This document shows positions 1 to 4,578 of a DNA stretch of 7,704 nucleotides, piece by piece. The notes below the pieces were generated by a model. It did no database searches. It was given only the letters and a program-made list of their open reading frames with translations, and was not told the origin of the DNA. Made by a program: the position numbers and the translations under genes. Each line of letters starts with the position of its first letter. Positions within the stretch are counted from its first letter, which is position 1. Source of the stretch: QHBQ01 sp038230695 (lineage in GTDB: Bacteria > Chloroflexota > Chloroflexia > QHBQ01); contig JBBRMT010000225.1 in assembly GCA_038230695.1 (NCBI GenBank), positions 1 through 7,704 on the forward strand, written 5' to 3'.

Positions 1-255
1 CGCCGCCGTGAGCCGCTGGTAGACGGCATCGCCCCGCGCCTGCCAACCAAGTTCACCAACCTGAAGGTTGGCTTGCTGGCGCAGCAGCGCGAAGTAGCCG
101 ACACTGCTGCCGCTGGTAAGCAGGTGTGGATCTATCACTGCGGCCTTGCCATCCGTAGGGGCGAACCGTTGTTCGCCCTGGCTGGGGCTAGCTGCAGCTA
201 TGGTGAGCAGCAGGCTGGCAAGCAATAGCCAGGCAAGGAGATGGTGCTTGTTCAT
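1..255 (-). CDS. Secreted protein, N-terminal part; possible subtilase (S8) propeptide region
   Basis: Partial gene: 85 codons are visible from the ATG at 255 and the frame stays open to the left edge, so the C-terminal part is outside the window. The first residues (MNKHHLLAWLLLASLLLTIA, then AASPSQ) form a typical signal peptide: a short positive N-region, a Leu/Ala-rich core of about 15 residues and a likely cleavage site near residue 22-24. The following stretch, including ALLRQQANLQVGELGWQARG and then DAVYQRLTA, resembles the start of the inhibitor-I9-like propeptide of exported subtilisin-like proteases (a strand with a QADL-type motif, then G..VY..L). No catalytic residues can be seen because the protease domain would lie outside the window, so the function is tentative; the export signal is firmer. 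The start lies 7 nt after the kinase stop codon, with GGGGAAG as Shine-Dalgarno sequence overlapping that stop, so translational coupling with the kinase is likely. Confidence 0.75.
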   Translation of the reverse strand, partial: MNKHHLLAWLLLASLLLTIAAASPSQGEQRFAPTDGKAAVIDPHLLTSGSSVGYFALLRQQANLQVGELGWQARGDAVYQRLTAA

Positions 256-262
256 TCTTCCC

Positions 263-1969
263 CTACCGCAAACTCTCTATCGCAATGCCAGCAGGGCTGG
301 TAAGCGGGATACGGGCGACCACGCGGGTGCCTTCGGGGCGGCGCGGGCCGATGCTGAGGCTGCCCCCCAGCAGGGCGGCGCGTTCGCGCATCGAGGTGAG
401 GCCGAGGGAGCGTGAAGCGGCGGCCCCACCGTTGCCGTTCGCGGCGGCGCGTTGCTTGCTGCTGGCGCTGATGCCCACGCCGTTGTCTTCCACGGTGAGG
501 ATAACCTGGCTATCGTCGGCATCAATCGCCAGGCTAGCACGGCTGGCGCGGGCGTGCTTGACCACGTTGGCAAGCGCCTCCTGACCGATGCGGAACAGCG
601 CCACCTCCACGTCGGCGGGCAGGCGGGGCAACGCCTCGGCGCAGAAGTTGACCTCTAGCCCGTTGCGGCGGGCCACTTCACCGGCGTGCTGCTTGAGCGC
701 CACTGCCAACCCCACCTCCTCCAACCGCGCCGGGCGCAACTCGAAGATAAGCGAGCGCATCTCCTGCAAGGCGGCGGAGGCAGTCTCCTGCAAGGTTGCG
801 ACCTTCTGCTCCGCCAGCGCCAGATCGCCACCCTGCTCGATAATGGTGCAGGCCACCTGCGCCATCAGCACCATGCTGAATAGCGACTGGGCCACCGAGT
901 CGTGCAATTCGCGGGAAAGACGGTTGCGCTCCTCCAGCGAGGCCATCGCGCTGCTGCGGGCGTAGAGGCGGGCGTTCATAATCGCGGTGGATGCCTGGTT
1001 GGCGAAGGTGTGGACGATGCGCCCGTCGCGCTCCTCAAAGTTGGGCGTGGTAATCAGCCGATTGATGGTCAGCAGGCCGATGCGTTCATCCTTGACCGCG
1101 AGGGGCAGGCCCAGCCACCAGCAATCCTTGCCAGTGATACTGTCATCGGCGCTCAGTTCGGCGATGATGAAATCGGCGGGGCCGTTGCTCAGTTCGGCCA
1201 GCAATGGGCGGCTGGCAAGTGGGATAATCTCGCCGAGTACCACCGGCTCCGGCAAGCCCTGGGCAGCGACCACGCGCACGTTTTCGGGGTTCTCCTCCTC
1301 GAACAGCATGATGCGGGCGCTATCGTAGGAGACCACGCTGCTTAGGGCGACCAGGATGAGGTCAAGTACCTGGCGCAGGTCGAGAGTGGAGTTCAGCAGC
1401 GACGCGCTCTGGTTCAGCGCGCTAATCTCCTTGACGCTGCGCTCCAGTTCGCGGCGCTGCTCCTCCAGCTCGTGGTTCTGCACGGTAAGCTGTTCCTCGC
1501 TGGTACGCAGGCGGTCCACCTGGCGGGCAAGCAGCGCGTTCAGGCTGTTGGCGTAAATCTTACTGAGGCGGATCACCGACCAGTTGATCAACTCGTCCAG
1601 ATCGGAGGCCACGCTGAGGGCAGCGCTGCGCTCGAAGTTGACCTCGCGCCATACCACCGGCATAATCGCCTCGCGCAGGGAGATGAAGCCCTGCACCAGT
1701 TCGCTGACATCGAAGCCCTGGTTGGCGCGTTCACCGCTGATGCGCTCGATGTAGGTTTCAAGCTGGCGATAGCTACCCCGCCTGAAGTAATCGGCTACCG
1801 CCGCAATGCCGTCGCGGGTGTTGCCGGTCAACTCCGCTGGCGTGCGGGCGCTGTAGCGGGCGGGGCGCGGCGGGTTGCTGCCATCGGTCATCTGGTACAA
1901 CAGCTTGACCCAACTTTGGGCGATCTCGTCGCGGTAGCCATCGAGCAGGTTGGCAAGGTCGAGGCTCAT
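263..1969 (-). CDS. Sensor histidine kinase, GAF + HisKA_3 (LiaS/NarL-type)
   Basis: A 568-aa two-component sensor kinase with no clear membrane segment, so probably cytoplasmic. Residues about 1-145 form a helical N-terminal region resembling the RsbRD-type N-terminal domain (tentative). Residues about 148-190 are a charged coiled coil. Residues about 195-335 look like a GAF sensor domain. The dimerisation/phosphoacceptor region carries the H box RLSRELHDSVAQS with phosphoacceptor His356. The ATPase domain shows the N box (GQEALANVVKHA, Asn468), the G1 box DNGVGI (495-500) and a G2-like GLTSMRERAALLGG (523-536), typical of the HPK7 family whose partners are NarL/LuxR-type response regulators. 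A low-complexity Ala/Gly/Asn insertion (about 502-520) lies in the ATP lid. No response regulator is adjacent in the window. The ATG at 1969 is the first in-frame start downstream of the predicted promoter; its ribosome site (GGGGG, 4 nt upstream) is poor. The ligand of the GAF domain cannot be read from sequence. Confidence 0.93.
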   Translation of the reverse strand: MSLDLANLLDGYRDEIAQSWVKLLYQMTDGSNPPRPARYSARTPAELTGNTRDGIAAVADYFRRGSYRQLETYIERISGERANQGFDVSELVQGFISLREAIMPVVWREVNFERSAALSVASDLDELINWSVIRLSKIYANSLNALLARQVDRLRTSEEQLTVQNHELEEQRRELERSVKEISALNQSASLLNSTLDLRQVLDLILVALSSVVSYDSARIMLFEEENPENVRVVAAQGLPEPVVLGEIIPLASRPLLAELSNGPADFIIAELSADDSITGKDCWWLGLPLAVKDERIGLLTINRLITTPNFEERDGRIVHTFANQASTAIMNARLYARSSAMASLEERNRLSRELHDSVAQSLFSMVLMAQVACTIIEQGGDLALAEQKVATLQETASAALQEMRSLIFELRPARLEEVGLAVALKQHAGEVARRNGLEVNFCAEALPRLPADVEVALFRIGQEALANVVKHARASRASLAIDADDSQVILTVEDNGVGISASSKQRAAANGNGGAAASRSLGLTSMRERAALLGGSLSIGPRRPEGTRVVARIPLTSPAGIAIESLR

Positions 1970-1982
1970 CGTACCCCCGTGC

Positions 1983-2010
1983 CGAAATGTTGAATGATGA
2001 ATGCAGAATG
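1983..2010 (-). repeat. Four tandem heptamers, CATTYNN, in the kinase leader
   Basis: Read on the minus strand, this stretch is CATTCTG, CATTCAT, CATTCAA, CATTTCG: four contiguous 7-nt units sharing CATTY. It lies between the predicted kinase transcription start (about 2030) and the start codon (1969), so it would be part of the 5' untranslated leader. Short tandem heptamers of this kind can arise by slippage; a role in translation or RNA stability is possible but nothing here proves one. Confidence 0.6.
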
Positions 2011-2036
2011 TAGAAGGATGGTGTTCATGCCATCGT

Positions 2037-2066
2037 AATGTAGCATTTTTTGTGGGTTGATGTCAA
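2037..2066 (-). promoter_or_regulatory. Sigma70-type promoter of the histidine kinase gene
   Basis: On the minus strand a perfect -35 TTGACA (2066-2061) is followed by an 18-bp spacer and a -10 TACATT (2042-2037) that matches four of six consensus positions and carries the extended -10 TG (TGC just upstream). The transcript would start near 2030, giving a leader of about 60 nt before the kinase ATG at 1969. Confidence 0.7.
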
Positions 2067-2075
2067 GGCTATCTT

Positions 2076-2092
2076 CTGACATCACGTCATAA
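2076..2092 (-). promoter_or_regulatory. Putative operator, copy 1 (upstream of kinase promoter)
   Basis: On the minus strand the sequence is TTATGACGTGATGTCAG. Its core TGACGTGATGTCA is an imperfect palindrome (TGAC-N5-GTCA). It ends 9 nt before the -35 box of the kinase promoter. A copy with 16 of 17 identical bases sits at the same distance upstream of the divergent hydrolase promoter, which is the main reason for calling it a protein-binding site. The binding protein is unknown. Confidence 0.65.
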
Positions 2093-2185
2093 CTCAAAAC
2101 CACGCACAAATGGGGTACGGTGAGTAGATGTAGCTGGGTGCAAGATTGAGGCTGGCGCAACATCACCCTATAAGCAGTAGGACAT

Positions 2186-2202
2186 TTATGACGTGTTGTC
2201 AG
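2186..2202 (+). promoter_or_regulatory. Putative operator, copy 2 (upstream of hydrolase promoter)
   Basis: The plus-strand sequence is TTATGACGTGTTGTCAG, identical to the copy upstream of the kinase promoter except for one central base (T for A). It ends 9 nt before the TTGACA of the hydrolase promoter, exactly the spacing seen in the other copy. The half-site TGTCA also pairs as an inverted repeat (N11) with TGACA inside the -35 box. Confidence 0.65.
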
Positions 2203-2203
2203 T

Positions 2204-2221
2204 ATCTTGTGTTGACAAGAT
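2204..2221. promoter_or_regulatory. Perfect 7-bp palindrome over the hydrolase -35 box
   Basis: ATCTTGT-GTTG-ACAAGAT is a perfect inverted repeat with 7-bp arms and a 4-bp centre. It covers the whole -35 hexamer of the hydrolase promoter (2212-2217), the classic place for a repressor site. The kinase promoter has no equivalent, so it would add control to the hydrolase gene only. It may be coincidental, as arms of this length do occur by chance. Confidence 0.45.
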
Positions 2222-2241
2222 GCGAACATAGGTGCTATAAT
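2212..2241 (+). promoter_or_regulatory. Strong sigma70-type promoter of the hydrolase gene
   Basis: Perfect -35 TTGACA (2212-2217), 18-bp spacer, perfect -10 TATAAT (2236-2241), and an extended -10 TG at 2233-2234. The predicted start is near 2248, giving a leader of about 70 nt. A consensus promoter beneath dyad symmetry suggests expression that is high unless repressed. Confidence 0.88.
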
Positions 2242-2308
2242 GCACTTGAAGGAAATGAAACCTCGCAATGCGTAATGCTCACCGCTTATTTCTAACCCTA
2301 CAATTAAC

Positions 2309-2315
2309 AGGAGGT
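2309..2315 (+). promoter_or_regulatory. Ribosome binding site of the hydrolase gene
   Basis: AGGAGGT, an almost full anti-Shine-Dalgarno match, lies 4 nt before the ATG at 2320. It fixes the start codon and, with the consensus promoter, predicts strong expression. Confidence 0.85.
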
Positions 2316-2319
2316 CGTT

Positions 2320-3129
2320 ATGACAACAACGGAACACCCTGAAGCACAACAAGGTCACTATATTCAGGCTAATGGCCTGGACATTTATTACGAAGAGTAT
2401 GGTCAAGGGAACCCCCTGCTCTTGCTCCATGGCGGTCTGCTCACCAGCGGCTCATGGAAGCCCTATATCGCGGGCTTTGCTGAACATTACCGCGTGATTG
2501 TGCCAGACAGTCGCGGTCATGGTCGCACTGCCAATCCAACTGGCATAATGAGCTACCGGCTGATGGCGGATGATATGGCGGCGCTCGTGCAGGCGCTTGG
2601 CCTCCAAAAGCCCCTGATATTCGGCTACAGTGATGGGGGGCAGACGGCGCTGGAGCTTGGCATAAACTATCCCGACCTGCCCCAATCTCTCGTATTCGGC
2701 GGCACCCAGGTCAAGCTCAGTGAAGCGTCTATCACATGGGTGCGCTCCGTCCTCGGTGATGAGCAGTCGCCAGATGTTGATGCCCAGCAACTGGAGCGTG
2801 AAGATCCAGACTGGGCGGCGATGCTCAAGCGCATTCATGGAGCGGACAATTGGCAGACATTGTTGAAACAAATAAAACCGATGTGGAACATACGGTTCAA
2901 CTATACCGCGCAGGATTTCGCCCAGATCGTAGCGCCTACCCTGGTGCTGCTTGGCGACCGTGACGATTTTACTGTGGTCGAGGAAGCGGCTGAGATGTAT
3001 CACCTGCTCCCCACTGCCGAGCTTGCCGTAATACCTGGCTCCTCACACACCGACCTCATATTCTCCAGCGCGAAAGTTGCGCTTTGCCAACCGCTCATAC
3101 TGGACTTTCTGCACAGACACAGCGAGTGA
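2320..3129 (+). CDS. Alpha/beta-fold hydrolase
   Basis: A 269-aa single-domain alpha/beta hydrolase, the usual length for the family. Visible landmarks in order: strand and oxyanion-hole motif LLLLHGG (33-39), DSRGHGRT (63-70), nucleophile elbow GYSDGG with Ser104, acid site GDRDDF with Asp215 likely, and the catalytic His243 in PGSSHTD. These form a complete Ser-Asp-His triad, so the enzyme should be active. There is no signal peptide, so it acts in the cytoplasm. The closest-looking group is the broad esterase/lyase-like hydrolases with the EEAAEMYHLLPTAEL pattern; the substrate cannot be named. It is transcribed alone from its own strong promoter, divergent from the histidine kinase, and shares a putative operator with it. 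The gene looks somewhat less GC-rich than the neighbouring phosphatase gene. Confidence 0.93.
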   Translation: MTTTEHPEAQQGHYIQANGLDIYYEEYGQGNPLLLLHGGLLTSGSWKPYIAGFAEHYRVIVPDSRGHGRTANPTGIMSYRLMADDMAALVQALGLQKPLIFGYSDGGQTALELGINYPDLPQSLVFGGTQVKLSEASITWVRSVLGDEQSPDVDAQQLEREDPDWAAMLKRIHGADNWQTLLKQIKPMWNIRFNYTAQDFAQIVAPTLVLLGDRDDFTVVEEAAEMYHLLPTAELAVIPGSSHTDLIFSSAKVALCQPLILDFLHRHSE

Positions 3130-3159
3130 CTGCAACCCCGCGAACTGCGCTTCATCGCG

Positions 3160-3188
3160 TTGACCGTCAGCGCGGGTTGGTGTATACT
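3160..3188 (+). promoter_or_regulatory. Sigma70-type promoter of the PP2C gene
   Basis: -35 TTGACC (3160-3165, five of six), 17-bp spacer, -10 TATACT (3183-3188, five of six). The transcript would begin near 3195, leaving a short leader of about 28 nt. The -35 box overlaps a small dyad TGAC-C-GTCA (3161-3169), whose half-sites resemble those of the kinase/hydrolase operators but with different spacing. An imperfect inverted repeat, AACCCCGCG / CGCGGGTT, flanks the -35 region (about 3134-3142 and 3171-3178). Confidence 0.75.
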
Positions 3189-3209
3189 GCTTGCAAGCAT
3201 GTAGCGAGC

Positions 3210-3216
3210 AAGGAGG
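3210..3216 (+). promoter_or_regulatory. Ribosome binding site deciding the GTG start
   Basis: AAGGAGG lies 6 nt upstream of the GTG at 3223. The next in-frame ATG (3295) has no comparable site, so the GTG start is preferred. Confidence 0.82.
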
Positions 3217-3222
3217 CAACCA

Positions 3223-4485
3223 GTGGCGGGTGAACATGATCGGCATAACGAACCGCGAGCCTGGCGCGACAGTGGCGCAGCGGGCGGGAGGGTGATGGGC
3301 AGCGAGGGTCAGGCAGCAATTACCCAGCAGATGCAGGCGCTGCAAACCTTCACCCGCGAGGAACTGGAGGAGTGCCTGACCTTCTTGCAGCGGATGAGCG
3401 AGCATATCCGCACCGAACTCAAGGATAAGCCTAATCTGGACCGTGATACCCGCACCCGCCTGCTAACCGAGGTGGAGCGCAATGAGGCGTGGGGTGAGGA
3501 GATCAAAGCGCGACTCGACGGCCTGCCAAGCACTGGCACTGGAGCAACCACCCGCCGCCTTGAGCGGCTGCCCAGCGAACCGGAGGTGCTGTGTGGCGCA
3601 TGTGGCGCACGCAACCGTGCCGGGGCCAACTTCTGCACCGCCTGCGGCCATACACTGCCCACCGCTGCCGCCACTGCCCAGCTTGCCACCGTCAAGGTGA
3701 CGCTAGGCCAACTCAGCGATGTGGGAGTAGTTCGCAAGAACAATGAGGACTCGATCTTCGCCCACGAGCTTGACCTGCCCAAAGCGTTGGGCGGGGGTCG
3801 GGGCTGGATGGGCATTGTTGCCGACGGCATGGGCGGAGCGCAGGCTGGTGAGGTTGCCAGCGGCATCGCGGTCAATGACGCGCCCCGCTATGTGATGGAG
3901 AACCTCGCCGCCGTCAGCGATGGCGACGGCATCGAAGCCCTGCTCAAGCGGGCGCTGGAACTGGCTAATAAGAGCATCTACGAGCAAGCCCACAAGCGTA
4001 GCGGGCAGCGGGGCATGGGTACTACCTCGACCTTGGCGCTGCTTGCGCCCACCATGGAGCGGGTCTGGCTGGCACACATTGGCGACAGCCGCGCTTATCT
4101 GATTAACCGCCTGGGCGTTTCGATGAAGGGCGCAGGCAATCGCACCATTGTGCAGCTTACCACCGACCACAGCGTGGTCGCCCGCCTGGTGGAGTTGGGC
4201 CAGCTTACCCCCGCTGAGGCGGCCAAATCGCCGCACCGTAGCGTGCTGTACCGTTCGCTTGGCACCGAACCCAACTCTGAGATTGACACCTGCTCCTACC
4301 CCTTGCAGTCGGGCGACCGCCTGTTGCTCTGCTCCGATGGCCTGCAGGCCCACCTCAAGGATAGCGATATGGCTAACCTGGTGCTGCGCTACGATGCCCA
4401 GAAAGCCGCCCGTGCGCTCATCGAGGAGACCAAGCGGCGCGGCGCTACTGATAACGTCAGCGTCATCATATTTGCCCTCGATTGA
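3223..4485 (+). CDS. PP2C-type Ser/Thr protein phosphatase with zinc ribbon
   Basis: A 420-aa protein with three parts. Residues about 30-100 are a charged helical segment. Residues 124-141 form a zinc ribbon with two CxxC pairs (Cys124/Cys127 and Cys138/Cys141). Residues about 160-420 are a bacterial PP2C (PrpC/Stp-like) phosphatase domain that removes phosphate from Ser/Thr residues using two metal ions. The motifs are complete: SDVGVVRKNNEDS (165-177), ADGMGG (200-205, Asp201), GMGTTST, HIGDSRAYLI (285-294), LTTDHS, LYRSLGT, CSDGL (Asp372) and GATDNVSV (Asp410), so it should be catalytically competent. There are no membrane segments. The zinc ribbon and helical region probably mediate partner binding. 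Enzymes of this family usually counter Hanks-type kinases, but none lies in the window. It starts at a GTG with a good Shine-Dalgarno sequence and its own promoter. Confidence 0.94.
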   Translation: MAGEHDRHNEPRAWRDSGAAGGRVMGSEGQAAITQQMQALQTFTREELEECLTFLQRMSEHIRTELKDKPNLDRDTRTRLLTEVERNEAWGEEIKARLDGLPSTGTGATTRRLERLPSEPEVLCGACGARNRAGANFCTACGHTLPTAAATAQLATVKVTLGQLSDVGVVRKNNEDSIFAHELDLPKALGGGRGWMGIVADGMGGAQAGEVASGIAVNDAPRYVMENLAAVSDGDGIEALLKRALELANKSIYEQAHKRSGQRGMGTTSTLALLAPTMERVWLAHIGDSRAYLINRLGVSMKGAGNRTIVQLTTDHSVVARLVELGQLTPAEAAKSPHRSVLYRSLGTEPNSEIDTCSYPLQSGDRLLLCSDGLQAHLKDSDMANLVLRYDAQKAARALIEETKRRGATDNVSVIIFALD

Positions 4486-4501
4486 TACCCATCTTCACCG
4501 A

Positions 4502-4539
4502 ACAAATCCTTTTTTCTGATGGTAACGTAAAGGATTTGT
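4502..4539. repeat. Perfect 11-bp inverted repeat upstream of the GH15 gene
   Basis: ACAAATCCTTT (4502-4512) and AAAGGATTTGT (4529-4539) are exact reverse complements separated by 16 nt. The repeat begins 16 nt after the phosphatase stop and ends 39 nt before the GH15 ATG. The right arm is followed by AAGTTTGGC rather than a T-run, so it is not a canonical intrinsic terminator. It could be an operator for GH15 control, an RNA hairpin in a phosphatase-GH15 transcript, or a weak terminator. No convincing sigma70 promoter was seen between the two genes. Confidence 0.7.
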
Positions 4540-4578
4540 AAGTTTGGCAATTTTAAGAAGCGTTAAGGAGGAACCCTC

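Larger units (their letters stand above)
1970..2319. other. Divergent intergenic control region
   Basis: A 350-bp gap between divergent genes, visibly more AT-rich than its flanks. From left to right it holds the kinase leader with heptamer repeats (1983-2010), the kinase promoter on the minus strand (2037-2066), a 17-nt motif on the minus strand (2076-2092), about 93 bp with no signal I could recognise (2093-2185), the same motif on the plus strand (2186-2202), the hydrolase promoter (2212-2241), and a roughly 70-nt hydrolase leader ending in a strong ribosome binding site. No convincing coding frame crosses it. Confidence 0.8.

Noticed and set aside
1472..1993. 173-codon plus-strand open frame opposite the kinase
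   Set aside because: It is antisense to a well-supported histidine kinase with conserved domains; a frame shadow in GC-rich DNA.
1966..2430. 154-codon minus-strand open frame across the divergent intergenic region
   Set aside because: It overlaps both promoters and the start of the hydrolase gene, has no ribosome site and encodes no recognisable domain; intergenic openness explains it.
3703..4353. 216-codon minus-strand open frame opposite the phosphatase
   Set aside because: The plus strand encodes a complete PP2C domain; the antisense frame has no family features.
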